Shown here piece by piece: positions 16,642 through 26,022 of a stretch of DNA of 64,000 nt. Numbering within the stretch: the stretch's first letter is position 1; each line of letters opens with the position of its first letter. This stretch comes from Planctomycetota bacterium (GTDB lineage Bacteria > Planctomycetota > Uabimicrobiia > Uabimicrobiales > Uabimicrobiaceae). The translations under genes and the position numbers were made by a program. Below the pieces are notes generated by a model. It saw only the letters and a list, made by a program, of their open reading frames with translations, was not told the DNA's origin and ran no database searches. The stretch covers positions 45,535-109,534 of the forward strand of contig JAJDCR010000159.1 in NCBI GenBank assembly GCA_029260735.1, read 5' to 3'.

Positions 16642-17905
16642 TCCAAATGACCCCAAACTAAAATCATGGGTTTCTGTAGAGTCCACGAGCGACTTTCCTA
16701 TTCAGAACCTTCCCTTTGGGGTTTTCCAAAAAAACGATAAAGTAGCTGTTGGTGTAGCCATTGGTTCGATGGTTTTAGACCTATCTCTTTTATGGAAAGA
16801 AGGTTTTTTTTCAGAGATATTCCCCTCTCAAGAGGAAAACATCTTTGCCCACTCTTCCTTAAACGCTTTTATGAACTGCGGAAAAGAAATTTGGCAAAAA
16901 ACTCGCACTCGAATTAGCCAACTTCTAGAAGCGGGCTCTAGCGAGTTGCATGATCATGCTGTTAAGGAAGAAGCTCTCGTCACTTTAGACGAAGTGAAAA
17001 TGCTCTTACCGATCAAAGTAGGTAACTTTGTCGATTTTTACTCCAGTATCGAGCACGCAACGAACATTGGAAGTATGTTCCGCCCGGACAATCCTCTGAT
17101 GCCCAACTGGCGACACCTTCCCGTTGGCTACAATGGCCGAGCAAGCTCCGTTATCCCCTCTGGAACCCCTATTAAGCGACCCAAAGGCCAAACCAAAGCC
17201 GACGACGCCGAAAACCCTACGTTTGGCCCTAGTCGTCTTTTTGATATGGAATTAGAGATGGGCTTCATCATCGGAAAAGGAAACGATCTCGGATCTTCTA
17301 TTTCAACAAAAGATGCCCCTGATCATGTTTTTGGAATGGTTCTTCTCAACGACTGGAGCTCACGCGATATCCAAAAGTGGGAATACGTTCCTCTGGGCCC
17401 TTTTCTTGGAAAATCCTTTGCCACAAGTATTTCTCCTTGGGTAGTTACTTTAGATGCCCTAGAACCTTTTTTAGTAGACGGCCCTACCCAAGAACCAGCC
17501 GTTTTACCCCATCTTCAATACGAAGGCAAAGGAAACTACGACATTCACCTAGAAGCTTATCTCCAAGGGGAAAAAATGGAAGCCTCTGAGCGCATAACCA
17601 AAACAAACTTCCGCCTAATGTATTGGAACATGCAACAACAACTCGCCCACCAAACGAGCAACGGAACGAACACCCAAGCCGGTGACCTCTACGGATCAGG
17701 AACCGTTTCTGGAACAACCCCAGATTCCCTAGGAAGCTTTTTAGAGCTTTCCTGGAGAGGAACACGCCCTCTAAAATTCCCCAACGGAGAAGAGCGCAAG
17801 TTCATCCAAGACAACGACACCATCACCCTCAAAGGCTGGTGCCAAGGAGAAGGCTACCGAGTTGGCTTTGGAGAATGCTCCGGTAAGGTTTTAGCTGCTG
17901 ATTAG
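16634..17905 (+). CDS. fahA: Fumarylacetoacetase
   Basis: A 423-residue enzyme of the FAH family. It hydrolyses fumarylacetoacetate to fumarate and acetoacetate, the last step of tyrosine and homogentisate degradation. Conserved features are the segment L-P-V-G-Y-N-G-R-A-S-S-V, the metal ligands in D-M-E-L-E-M-G-F-I-I-G, and L-N-D-W-S-S-R-D-I-Q-K-W-E-Y-V-P-L-G. Its length fits the eukaryote-like full enzyme (about 420) rather than the short FAH-domain hydrolases. A GAGGTG site overlaps the end of the preceding gene. The 3' half uses more C-ending codons than the neighbours. Homogentisate dioxygenase is not in this window. Confidence 0.93.
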   Translation: MYNPNDPKLKSWVSVESTSDFPIQNLPFGVFQKNDKVAVGVAIGSMVLDLSLLWKEGFFSEIFPSQEENIFAHSSLNAFMNCGKEIWQKTRTRISQLLEAGSSELHDHAVKEEALVTLDEVKMLLPIKVGNFVDFYSSIEHATNIGSMFRPDNPLMPNWRHLPVGYNGRASSVIPSGTPIKRPKGQTKADDAENPTFGPSRLFDMELEMGFIIGKGNDLGSSISTKDAPDHVFGMVLLNDWSSRDIQKWEYVPLGPFLGKSFATSISPWVVTLDALEPFLVDGPTQEPAVLPHLQYEGKGNYDIHLEAYLQGEKMEASERITKTNFRLMYWNMQQQLAHQTSNGTNTQAGDLYGSGTVSGTTPDSLGSFLELSWRGTRPLKFPNGEERKFIQDNDTITLKGWCQGEGYRVGFGECSGKVLAAD

Positions 17906-17931
17906 GTAATCGCCAGAACCGATTCCAATAG

Positions 17932-17964
17932 AAAAAGCCCGGTCGTTGTGACCGGGCTTTTTTT
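17932..17964 (+). terminator. Strong intrinsic terminator after fahA
   Basis: AGCCCGGTC, loop GTTGT and GACCGGGCT form a perfect 9-bp GC-rich stem, preceded by A5 and followed by a run of T. This ends the ATP-grasp/hypothetical/fahA operon. Confidence 0.95.
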
Positions 17965-18024
17965 ATTATTTTGTGAACGCGATGAATGTTAGTAGACTAA
18001 TGTGGATTGTGTTTTTCTGGGAAA

Positions 18025-18051
18025 TTTTCCTAGGGCTTCGCCCTAGGAAAA
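18025..18051. terminator. Perfect 12-bp hairpin downstream of the flippase gene
   Basis: TTTTCCTAGGGC, loop TTC, GCCCTAGGAAAA. On the minus strand it is followed by AAAA then TTTCCC, so it is a plausible terminator or 3'-end stabiliser for the flippase transcript. Confidence 0.55.
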
Positions 18052-18240
18052 AACATGCCCGGAACAAAACGGCCCTGAAAGGACGCAATTTCTTGAATTG
18101 TTATATAATGTATTTGCAAAAAATGACAGACACGATAGCCATTTCATGATTGACCTGTGCGTATAAAACCTGATCTATAGTGGCATTAATCCTGTTTGCG
18201 TCCGGTTTTATAATGCATGGGTAATCTCTACGCCAATTCC

Positions 18241-19671
18241 CTATAAACTCAAAATAATCCGCTCCAAGCGCTCTCTGTTGGAGAGCCCCTTCTCCTTAAA
18301 AATAGTCCACACCGCCAGTACCTCTTCTTTCATCAACAAATAAATAACAAAAGCATAGATTCCTGCTCCCCAAATAACCATTGCAATCAAAATAAACCAA
18401 GGAGAAACTCCTGCCCAGTAGAGAAAGCTTTTGGTGAGCAAGATAGCTATTGTCATAACTAGAGTTGCTAGAAAAGGTTTTTCGGTAGTCTTTAAAATGC
18501 TTAGGGGAGAAAAAGAGAGGAGGGGTTTAAGCATGAGCCAGAAGCTTGTAAAGCGGAATAGTTTGGCTATGAGGGCGGCAAGGGAGGTTCCTATAATACC
18601 CCAAGCTAAGGTAAAAGGAACGATCATAATGCCAAGGAAAAAAATGTAGATAAGGGCTAGCCAAGAGGCGTATTGGGGTTTTCCTAGGGCAAGGAAAATA
18701 TTTCCTCGCATTTCTAGAGCTAAAAGGAGGTTATAGAGAGAGAGAATTTGTAGTGGAATGATGGAAGGAATCCATTTTTCTCCTAGAATGAGCCGGACAA
18801 ACTCCGGACAGGTAGCAGCGAAACCAAAGCTTAGAGGGAGCATGAGAAGGGCAGAGTATTTCATGGATTGATATTGGATTCTTTCGAATGTTTTAGCTTG
18901 GTTTTGATATTGGACATTGATGGGGTAAAGCACTTCGTTGATGATTATTCCGAGGTCAATGGCTAAAACTCCTCCCCAGCGGTAGGCTACGGTGTAGTGA
19001 CCGAGAGCACTAAATCCGAGAAGTTTAGCAACAACTAAGTTATCCATAGAGTTAGAGATTACCCCAAGAAAAGCAGCTATTAGAACAAAAAAGCTAAACT
19101 TGAGTAATTTTTGAGCTTCCTTTCCTTTCCAAGAAATTTTCCAGGTCCAAGGAAAAATAAGGGCAAGAAAAATAACTTCCGCCAAACAAGAGAGAGTGCG
19201 AGCATACAAAAAACTCCAGTATTTATGCCCCAGATAAGCAAAGAGTATTACTAGAAAGGAGTAGGAAAAGGTCCGTAAGAGAGAAGGAAATACTAGCTTT
19301 CCAAAAAGATGATTTTTGATGAAGTAAGTGCTGGGCATAAATTTTCCGGTGTCGCAGAAAATAGCTAAGGCAACGCCCGTAATCATTAATTGAAGCTCTG
19401 GTTGTTCGTAAAAATGAGCTCCCCAGGGAGCTAAGAATATAATAGAGAAGCAAAGAGTAAGGAAGGCAAAAATTAATTTCCAGGCAAACCCAATATAGAG
19501 AGTTTTTTCGAGAGGCTCTGAGCTTTGGATAACAGCGTTTTTTAAGCCCATCTCATCAAAAACAACCATAAAAGAAAGTAAAGTAAGAACCAAACCGTAA
19601 AATCCAAAATCACTGGGGGTTAATATCCGAGCTAAAAAAATGCTTGCGATCAAGTTAATAATTTTAGTCAA
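18241..19671 (-). CDS. Polysaccharide flippase (Wzx/MOP family)
   Basis: A multi-spanning protein of about 476 residues with some 12-14 helices. It opens with the family segment N-L-I-A-S-I-F-L-A-R-I-L-T-P-S-D-F-G and contains M-D-N-L-V-V-A-K-L-L-G in the middle. These proteins flip lipid-linked oligosaccharides across the inner membrane for capsule or O-antigen assembly. The TTG at 19671 is not the natural start by homology: about 17 further in-frame residues (L-K-L-L-I-L-K-N-I-F then V-L-S-T-T-R-Y) reach a CTG at 19722, ten bases after the upstream stop. The true start is unsettled. It follows the sugar transferase gene. Confidence 0.9.
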   Translation of the reverse strand: MTKIINLIASIFLARILTPSDFGFYGLVLTLLSFMVVFDEMGLKNAVIQSSEPLEKTLYIGFAWKLIFAFLTLCFSIIFLAPWGAHFYEQPELQLMITGVALAIFCDTGKFMPSTYFIKNHLFGKLVFPSLLRTFSYSFLVILFAYLGHKYWSFLYARTLSCLAEVIFLALIFPWTWKISWKGKEAQKLLKFSFFVLIAAFLGVISNSMDNLVVAKLLGFSALGHYTVAYRWGGVLAIDLGIIINEVLYPINVQYQNQAKTFERIQYQSMKYSALLMLPLSFGFAATCPEFVRLILGEKWIPSIIPLQILSLYNLLLALEMRGNIFLALGKPQYASWLALIYIFFLGIMIVPFTLAWGIIGTSLAALIAKLFRFTSFWLMLKPLLSFSPLSILKTTEKPFLATLVMTIAILLTKSFLYWAGVSPWFILIAMVIWGAGIYAFVIYLLMKEEVLAVWTIFKEKGLSNRERLERIILSL

Positions 19672-19732
19672 GTATCTCGTTGTCGAAAGGACAAAGATAT
19701 TTTTTAGAATGAGTAATTTCAGCTCAGAGATT

Positions 19733-21082
19733 TTAAAGACCTTTCAAGGTAGCAATAATCCAAACCGTGCGGAAAATGATGTAAAGATCTAGCCAAAAAG
19801 AACGGTTTTTAATATAGTAAAGATCATACTCTAAACGGGTTTTTACTCCTTCTAGATCATTAACGTGGCGAAAATTGATTACCGCCCAGCTCGTAAGACC
19901 TGGTTTGGCTAAATGGCGGAGTGTGTGGTAAGGGATTTGTTCGGCAAAAGCTTGGCATTGCTCGACACTGAGAGGACGTACTCCGACAACGGCTAAGTCG
20001 CCTTTAAGAACGTTCCATAGCTGAGGAAGCTCATCAAATCGAGTTTTCCGAAGCCATCTTCCAAAACGTGTTATACGAGGATCTTTTTCTTCGGTCCAAA
20101 AATGGTTACTTTTTAGTCCATCTTTCATCGTTCTTAATTTCCATAAACGAAATACTCTTCCATTTTTTCCGACCCGAAGTTGGCTATAAAAGACGGGTCC
20201 TCGAGAGTCTATCTTAATCATTAAAAAGAGGAAGGGGAAAAAAAGAAAAAAAAGAGAAAGACCCATGAGGGAGAAGGTTATATCAAAAGATCGCTTTAAA
20301 AGAGCATAGATACTCCCCCACGGAAGTTCTTTGAAATAAAAAAGAGACATGCACGTTGCAGACATTTCGCTCAAAGGCGTACGTCCGGTTAGCTCCTCAT
20401 AAAATTCAGGGATCGAGGTAACTATAATACCTTTTTCCCGGCTCTTAAGAAGAATCTCTATCACTTGTGATGATGAGGCCTCCTCTACTAAGTAAACAAT
20501 TTTGTCCACTTCGGTCGATGAAAAATTTAGCTCTTGGGGAAAAGAGTCTATTGGAATAAAACCAAAGAACTGGTAATAGTGCTGGTGATTTTGAATGAGT
20601 TTCTGAATATCACTAAGGCTTTTCTCTTTACTGATAACTAAAACGTTTTGTCTCCAGCGATGGTGGGAAAAAATGCTAAAGTAGAGATAGCGCCACCAAA
20701 TCAAAAGCAAAGAGGAAGCTACTCCAAAAAAAAGAAAAACTACTCGTGGTAGGCTACCTTTAGGAGCAAAAAAGTAGATCAAGGCGTAAATAATTCCTCC
20801 GAAAAGGTTTGCTTGAAGGGGATAATAAAGAAAGCGGGATAAATCTTTCATTCCGTGGAGAGAGTATGTACCCAAAATCATTGCAATGATAAGCCAAATG
20901 GGAACTAAATAAAAGATGTTTAGGTGGAGATAGATATAGAAAGGTCTTTGGGTGTAATGATCCCATGTAGCTAAAGCAATAGAGACGGAAAGGAGAAGAA
21001 GGCAAATGTCCCCCATAATGAGAATAAGTGTACGCTCTGAAGTAGTGAGGTAGCGAGTTTTATGTGCAGGAGGAGGGGACAT
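19733..21082 (-). CDS. Polyprenyl-phosphate glycosyl-1-phosphate transferase (WbaP/WcaJ type)
   Basis: A 449-residue protein with four to five N-terminal helices, a CoA-binding-like central region and the bacterial sugar transferase domain (about 260-449). Motifs include L-K-R-S-F-D-I, G-P-V-F-Y-S-Q-L-R-V-G, F-R-L-W-K-L-R-T-M, K-T-R-F-D-E-L-P-Q-L-W-N-V-L-K-G-D and V-G-V-R-P-L. It transfers a sugar-1-phosphate to undecaprenyl phosphate, the first step of capsule or exopolysaccharide repeat synthesis. It is translated next to the HTH-receiver gene (6-base gap) and before the flippase. Confidence 0.93.
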   Translation of the reverse strand: MSPPPAHKTRYLTTSERTLILIMGDICLLLLSVSIALATWDHYTQRPFYIYLHLNIFYLVPIWLIIAMILGTYSLHGMKDLSRFLYYPLQANLFGGIIYALIYFFAPKGSLPRVVFLFFGVASSLLLIWWRYLYFSIFSHHRWRQNVLVISKEKSLSDIQKLIQNHQHYYQFFGFIPIDSFPQELNFSSTEVDKIVYLVEEASSSQVIEILLKSREKGIIVTSIPEFYEELTGRTPLSEMSATCMSLFYFKELPWGSIYALLKRSFDITFSLMGLSLFFLFFPFLFLMIKIDSRGPVFYSQLRVGKNGRVFRLWKLRTMKDGLKSNHFWTEEKDPRITRFGRWLRKTRFDELPQLWNVLKGDLAVVGVRPLSVEQCQAFAEQIPYHTLRHLAKPGLTSWAVINFRHVNDLEGVKTRLEYDLYYIKNRSFWLDLYIIFRTVWIIATLKGL

Positions 21083-21088
21083 ATTTTC

Positions 21089-21784
21089 TTAAACAGACTT
21101 TTCTTTAGGATAGATATTTAAATCCTTTAGAATTTTTACAAACTTAATATATTCAAATGGTTTTTTCATAATCGCTTCGGGATGGTAGTAGCGAGCTTCT
21201 TTGAGAATTTTTTCATCTGCTCCGGTGAGTAGAATCACAGGAATATTCTTGATCCGGTTATTGCTTTTGATCATTTTTAGAAACTCTATGCCTGAAATTT
21301 GAGGCATCAAAAGATCTAAAGTGATTAAGGCAGGAGAGCTCGCTTCCATAATATTGAGAGCTTCCAGCGGATCGTAAGTCGAGATGACTTCAAAGTCTTC
21401 ATATTCTTCTGCAATCAGTAAATTTTTAATCACCACAGGAATTAAAGCATCATCCTCTATGACTAAAACTTTTTTCTTTTGACCGCTTCCTTTTTGAGTG
21501 GTTTCTAATTTTTGATCCAAATTTTCTAATTTATTCCAAATTTTACTTACTTCATTTTGGAAATCAGCACTTTTTCCAGCATCTTTTTTTTTGTATTCAG
21601 GAAAGAGGTCTGTGACAATATCTAAAGCCGAAATAATTCGCAAAAGCTTCTCCCCAGAAGGAGATGCCGTTCCCTTGACCCACTGACTTACATTAGGAGG
21701 AGTAACTCCTATCATACTAGCAAATTCTTTTTGAGATATTCTCTTCTTTTTTAAACCCTTTTCGATGGTTTTACCTATATCCAT
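21089..21784 (-). CDS. HTH (Xre type)-receiver fusion regulator
   Basis: A 231-residue protein. Residues 1-65 are a Cro/CI-type helix-turn-helix (I-S-Q-K-E-F-A-S-M-I-G-V-T-P-P-N-V-S-Q-W). A helical linker follows, and residues 105-225 are a CheY-like receiver with acidic pocket I-E-D-D, phospho-acceptor Asp in L-I-T-L-D-L-L-M-P, Thr in L-L-T-G-A and Lys in K-K-P-F. The usual order in response regulators is receiver then DNA-binding; here it is reversed and the DNA-binding part is of the phage-repressor type. It is six bases from the sugar transferase gene, so it probably regulates this glycan operon in response to a histidine kinase elsewhere. Confidence 0.88.
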   Translation of the reverse strand: MDIGKTIEKGLKKKRISQKEFASMIGVTPPNVSQWVKGTASPSGEKLLRIISALDIVTDLFPEYKKKDAGKSADFQNEVSKIWNKLENLDQKLETTQKGSGQKKKVLVIEDDALIPVVIKNLLIAEEYEDFEVISTYDPLEALNIMEASSPALITLDLLMPQISGIEFLKMIKSNNRIKNIPVILLTGADEKILKEARYYHPEAIMKKPFEYIKFVKILKDLNIYPKEKSV

Positions 21785-21953
21785 GTCGCAAATTTTCCCC
21801 TAGTTTAAAATATTCGAAAAATCGTGTAGCAAAAAATCATTTCTCAAACCCTTATTAAGAATTTAAATTGCAGTATTAAAGCGGTATGGAAATGACTATC
21901 AGGCATGTAGTATAGGTTTTTCTAGCTCAAAGTTAAATAAAATTTATTTTTTT

Positions 21954-24038
21954 TTACGGCTTTTTTCTCATTACGGCTTTTTTTGGTTTATAGTTTTCTA
22001 AAGGCAATCCTTTGATCTGGCCGTTCTTTTCTAGGATTAAAAATATTTTTTGTTTTTCTTTTTCTTGTTGAATTTCAATAAGCTGAGTTGTTTTATGTTT
22101 TTGTAGAAGCTCTCGGATTTGTCCTTTAGATATATTGACTCCCTGATACTCTGGCCATAAAACAAAAGAGCACCCCTCTTTCCAACCAGAACAACCATAC
22201 CCTTTTTTCCCTTGAATAATCGGTTTCTCACATAAAGGACAGCTTCCCCACTCTCTATGATTAACGGTAGAGGTAAAGCTGTCGTTGATAAGTTGGGTAA
22301 CAAACTGTTCTATTTCCTTCATGAAAGAAGAAGCCGGATATTTACCACTTTCGATTTCTTTTAACTTATGCTCCCAATGTCCCGTTAATTCCGCCGACTT
22401 GAGGTTCTCATTATGGACGAGAGAAATCAAGTAACGACCCGCATTTGTAGTTCGAAGATTTTTTTTATGCCTGTGGATATAACCTCGACTAATCAAAGTT
22501 TCGATAATGGAAGCCCTTGTCGCAGGAGTTCCCAGTCCTCTTTCTTTCAAAGCTTCCTTTAGAGATTCATCTTCGACTAGTTTTCCTGCTCCTTCCATTG
22601 CTGCTAAAAGCATGTTTTCAGTGTATGCTTTAGGAGGAGAGGTTTTCCCTTCTTTCAAAAAGGCTTCTTGAGGCCCTTGCTCTCCTTTTTCAAAAGCGGG
22701 CAAAGTAGGGGGAGTGTCCTCTTTTTTATCTTTTTTAGAAGAGGTAGTTTTTTTGGGATAAAGATCTGTCCAACCAGCTTGGGCAATAACGACTCCTTTT
22801 GTTTGAAAAGAAGCTTCGTTAATCTGAGCATCTACTTGGGTTACTTTTTTGAGACAAGGTGGATAAAAAACCGCAATCAGCCTTGTGACAATTGCCTGAA
22901 AAACATTCTGTTCTGGAAGAGCCAGGGAAGAAGGAAGATTTCCCGTGGGAATAATCGCATGGTGGTCCGTCACTTTTTTATCATTGACAATACGAGAAGA
23001 AAAGGCAAGTTTTTTTAGATCTAGTGAATTAACTCCGGAATGTATCGAGGCGACACGATGAAGAACTTTAGGAATATCCTTTTTTAGCGAAGAGCTGAGG
23101 TAACGAGAATCAGTTCTTGGATAAGTGATGTACTTTCCTTCATAGAGTTTTTGAGCAATTTCCAAAGTCTTTGCGGCCGAATAGGAAAAACGCCTGTTCA
23201 TATCTCGCTGTAAGTCAGTCAAATCATAAAGTAAAGGTGAGTTTTCTTTCTCTTCTTTTGCTTTAATATTCGTTATCGAGAGGGAATGTGATTTGACTTT
23301 CTCTAACATTTTTTGAGCAGCACCAATGTCTTTGAAGTTTTTTCCTCGGTATTTAAAAATGGCTTCTCTATATTTGCTTCGCAATTCCCAAAAAGGACTC
23401 GCTTCAAAAAGTTCAATTTCCTCATCTCGTGAGACAATAAGCGAAAGAACCGGAGTTTGTACACGTCCGATGCTCCAGAGAATTTGCCCCTGCCCAAAAC
23501 GAATGGTGTAATTGCGAGTGGCATTTAAGCCTATGATCCAGTCCGCCTGGCTCCGGCAACGGGCAGCATGGTATAAAAAATCATAATTTTTGCCCGGTTT
23601 TAACTCGGAAAACCCTTTCGCTATCGCTTCTTGGGTCAAAGAGTTTAGCCAAAGTCTTCGAAAAGGTTTCTTCAAACAACCAGAAAGAGCAAGAATATAT
23701 CGAAAAATAAGCTCTCCTTCTCTTCCTGCATCTGTCGCGCAAATAATTTCCTCTGCTTTTTGAAACAAAGCAGAAATCACCCGAAATTGCTTCTGAGTGT
23801 ACTCTTTGTCGATAGTCTTTAGTCCAAATTTTTCGGGAATAAAAGGCAAAGTCTGCAAAGCCCATTTTTTCATGTGAGGAGCATAGTCATGAGGTTCTTT
23901 TAACGTTACTAAATGACCATAAGCCCAAGTCACCTGACAACCATTGCCTTCTAAATACCCATCTCTCTTATTTTGTGCTTTTAGGTAACGAGCAATATCC
24001 CGAGCAACCGAGGGTTTTTCCGCTAAAATTACCTTCAT
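21954..24038 (-). CDS. topB: DNA topoisomerase III
   Basis: A 694-residue type IA topoisomerase. The toprim domain starts V-I-L-A-E-K-P-S-V-A-R and contains C-A-T-D-A-G-R-E-G-E-L-I. The catalytic Tyr is in Y-I-T-Y-P-R-T-D-S-R. G-L-G-T-P-A-T-R-A matches the conserved helix. The C-terminus (about 610-650) holds a cysteine-pair zinc-ribbon-like segment (C-P-L-C and C-S-G-W-K-E-G-C). It decatenates DNA by single-strand passage. I chose ATG 24038 because the conserved M-K-V-I-L-A begins there; a start at 24086 adds 16 odd residues. Confidence 0.94.
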   Translation of the reverse strand: MKVILAEKPSVARDIARYLKAQNKRDGYLEGNGCQVTWAYGHLVTLKEPHDYAPHMKKWALQTLPFIPEKFGLKTIDKEYTQKQFRVISALFQKAEEIICATDAGREGELIFRYILALSGCLKKPFRRLWLNSLTQEAIAKGFSELKPGKNYDFLYHAARCRSQADWIIGLNATRNYTIRFGQGQILWSIGRVQTPVLSLIVSRDEEIELFEASPFWELRSKYREAIFKYRGKNFKDIGAAQKMLEKVKSHSLSITNIKAKEEKENSPLLYDLTDLQRDMNRRFSYSAAKTLEIAQKLYEGKYITYPRTDSRYLSSSLKKDIPKVLHRVASIHSGVNSLDLKKLAFSSRIVNDKKVTDHHAIIPTGNLPSSLALPEQNVFQAIVTRLIAVFYPPCLKKVTQVDAQINEASFQTKGVVIAQAGWTDLYPKKTTSSKKDKKEDTPPTLPAFEKGEQGPQEAFLKEGKTSPPKAYTENMLLAAMEGAGKLVEDESLKEALKERGLGTPATRASIIETLISRGYIHRHKKNLRTTNAGRYLISLVHNENLKSAELTGHWEHKLKEIESGKYPASSFMKEIEQFVTQLINDSFTSTVNHREWGSCPLCEKPIIQGKKGYGCSGWKEGCSFVLWPEYQGVNISKGQIRELLQKHKTTQLIEIQQEKEKQKIFLILEKNGQIKGLPLENYKPKKAVMRKKP

Positions 24039-24341
24039 GATATGAATATTCTCTCTAGAATGAGACCTGTTTCCCAAATTCTCCAAACTTGAAAGTCCTT
24101 AAGCCGTTTTTTGCACAACTAAGTATACTCCTGCAGGCCCTAAGGCGTTTGGTTTTTGGCAAAATATTTTGGTAAAAATTTGATCTAAAACGATCAATAT
24201 TTTCCAAAATATTTGTTTTCTGTTTAAATATGGAGTAAAGAATTTACTATATTTTTTTTCATCACTTTACGAGCTACTCTAATTTTTGTACATTTTGATT
24301 CTCATTTCTCCAAAGATGAGAGAAAATCGGTTGTTCTTATT

Positions 24342-25037
24342 TTAATAGGAATAAGGAATCGTCAATTGTTCCGTCGAAGGAATGGCAATCTCCTCATTGG
24401 TAACAGCAAGTTGGTGACAGGCTTTGATCAGGAGCAAAATAACTTGCTTTTGCACTTCTAGAGACTGCAAAGAGGGGATGTAGCTGAGCTTTTCTTCTAT
24501 CAGCTCTTGGTTTTCTGTTTGTAAGGTTACAGAGCAGCTTTTTCGAAAAGAACGCCATTGCTGCTGCATATCTGAAATGGCGATGGCCATATGCAAATTA
24601 TGATATTCCGCTTCTAATAGATCTTTCCAATGTAAGCCTATCTTACGGCCTTGGTCCTCTGCTACTTCTGGAGGAAAATCATGAGCTTTTAGAGCTTCTT
24701 TCTCGACAGCTATTGTCATTGTTATAAGACGATCAGATGTGTTAGTTAGGGTCTCCAGAAAGATACTCTCTACTTCGATAACAACAATCGGATAAACAGC
24801 TTTTACCGAGCTATCAATAACAACCTTATTTTTTTCCCAGAGAGTTTCGATTTTTGATATTGTCTGGAGCCAAGAAAGAGAAGGAAGTAAAGTTCTTTCT
24901 CCAGGCTCATGGAGGACTTGTTCTGTTGTATTCCCTATAGTAAGATCAGGAGTAGGGCAAGGGTAAGATCGACACCCTAAAAGATAGAGAGAAACAAGAA
25001 AACATAAAAAAACTTTTCCCAACAACCTATTTTTCAA
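24342..25037 (-). CDS. Hypothetical lipoprotein
   Basis: A 231-residue protein with a signal peptide ending in the lipobox Y-L-L-G-C (Cys22). The remainder is helical, with no domain that I recognise and no catalytic motif. The start is TTG at 25037, supported by AAAGG seven bases upstream. It follows the Sel1-repeat gene by 16 bases, so the two are probably co-transcribed and may share an envelope function. Confidence 0.75.
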   Translation of the reverse strand: MKNRLLGKVFLCFLVSLYLLGCRSYPCPTPDLTIGNTTEQVLHEPGERTLLPSLSWLQTISKIETLWEKNKVVIDSSVKAVYPIVVIEVESIFLETLTNTSDRLITMTIAVEKEALKAHDFPPEVAEDQGRKIGLHWKDLLEAEYHNLHMAIAISDMQQQWRSFRKSCSVTLQTENQELIEEKLSYIPSLQSLEVQKQVILLLIKACHQLAVTNEEIAIPSTEQLTIPYSY

Positions 25038-25053
25038 AAGTTTGCCTTTCTAT

Positions 25054-26022
25054 TTATTTTATTGCTGCTAACTTTGCAATGGCTTCCTGGTCCCCCAGGC
25101 TAGCAGCTTTTTTGTACCAACGAATGGCTGTTGAAATACTTTTCTCAACAGCATCTCCTTCCCAATACATATCACCAATGCGCGTCATTGCGGTAGAGTT
25201 ACCCAGGTTGGCTGCTTTCTCAAACCAAGTTAAAGCCTTTTTCCCATTTTGCTCTACTTGGCAACCTTTCCAGTAAAGATAGCCTAGGTTATTCATCGCC
25301 ATTGTATTCCCCTTCTGAGCAGCTCGGCGAGACCACTGAATTGCTTCATCGTATCCTTCTTCTGTTTTGCTCCTTTTAGAGCGAGGAGCGGAGAGATTAC
25401 TCTTTTTAGAGTAACGGTCAGGGGTAATGCCATATTTGTTTTCGGGAACTTTCATTTCAATAGCGGTAATACCTAGCTCATTTTTCTTTGGATCGCTACT
25501 CTCAGGCTTCCCATTCTTAAGGTCACTGGACTTATAAGTTTGGGGAGTTTTTTTGTTTCTTTGAGTAAGCGGAGAGATCTTTTCTTTTTTTGGTTTTAAT
25601 TTTGATTCCAAGGGATCTACTTCGTTCGTTTCAGATAAAGAAATTTTTTCATGAAGAGAACGAAAAATTCTTTGTAAACTGTCTACTTGGGCTTGGAGAA
25701 GTCGTACTTGTTCTTTTAAGTCAGCGACTTCTTCACGTAGGTCTTGGTTGTTTTGGTTTGGGCTTTCTTTTCGAGAAAACAAAGACCCTACCTCTTCCAC
25801 AAAATAACGAGAAAATCCCAATGAGTACAAGTTCTGAGGCCAATTTGCTTCGAGTTGAGGAGCCAGTCCATTTTTTTGGACCAACTCTAGAATTTTTTCT
25901 TCACTAACAATACTCTTTAAGATCACTAAGGTATTTTCATTGATTTTGTTTCTTTCTAACTTCTGCCCTTCTAAAGACAGAAAAAGGCTCATTAAACAGA
26001 GACTTAGGATAAAGTTTTGCAT
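25054..26022 (-). CDS. Exported coiled-coil Sel1-repeat protein
   Basis: A 322-residue protein with a signal peptide (about residues 1-19), a helical region with a coiled coil (about 95-135; heptads such as L-K-E-Q-V-R-L-L-Q-A-Q-V), a polar linker and about three Sel1-like repeats (about 225-322; typical unit A-x2-W-x2-K-A-A-x2-G-x2-x-A-M). Such proteins scaffold envelope or signalling complexes. No enzyme domain is present. It starts an operon with the lipoprotein at 24342-25037. The ATG has GGGAGA upstream. Confidence 0.85.
   Translation of the reverse strand: MQNFILSLCLMSLFLSLEGQKLERNKINENTLVILKSIVSEEKILELVQKNGLAPQLEANWPQNLYSLGFSRYFVEEVGSLFSRKESPNQNNQDLREEVADLKEQVRLLQAQVDSLQRIFRSLHEKISLSETNEVDPLESKLKPKKEKISPLTQRNKKTPQTYKSSDLKNGKPESSDPKKNELGITAIEMKVPENKYGITPDRYSKKSNLSAPRSKRSKTEEGYDEAIQWSRRAAQKGNTMAMNNLGYLYWKGCQVEQNGKKALTWFEKAANLGNSTAMTRIGDMYWEGDAVEKSISTAIRWYKKAASLGDQEAIAKLAAIK

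Larger units (their letters stand above)
17906..18240. other. Convergent intergenic region, terminators only
   Basis: This 335-base gap separates the convergent fahA and flippase genes and has no plausible reading frame. It carries the strong terminator at 17932-17964 and the hairpin at 18025-18051. TATAAAACC (18162-18170) also recurs as its complement GGTTTTATA (18204-18212) 33 bases on, a weak dyad of unknown meaning. Confidence 0.6.
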
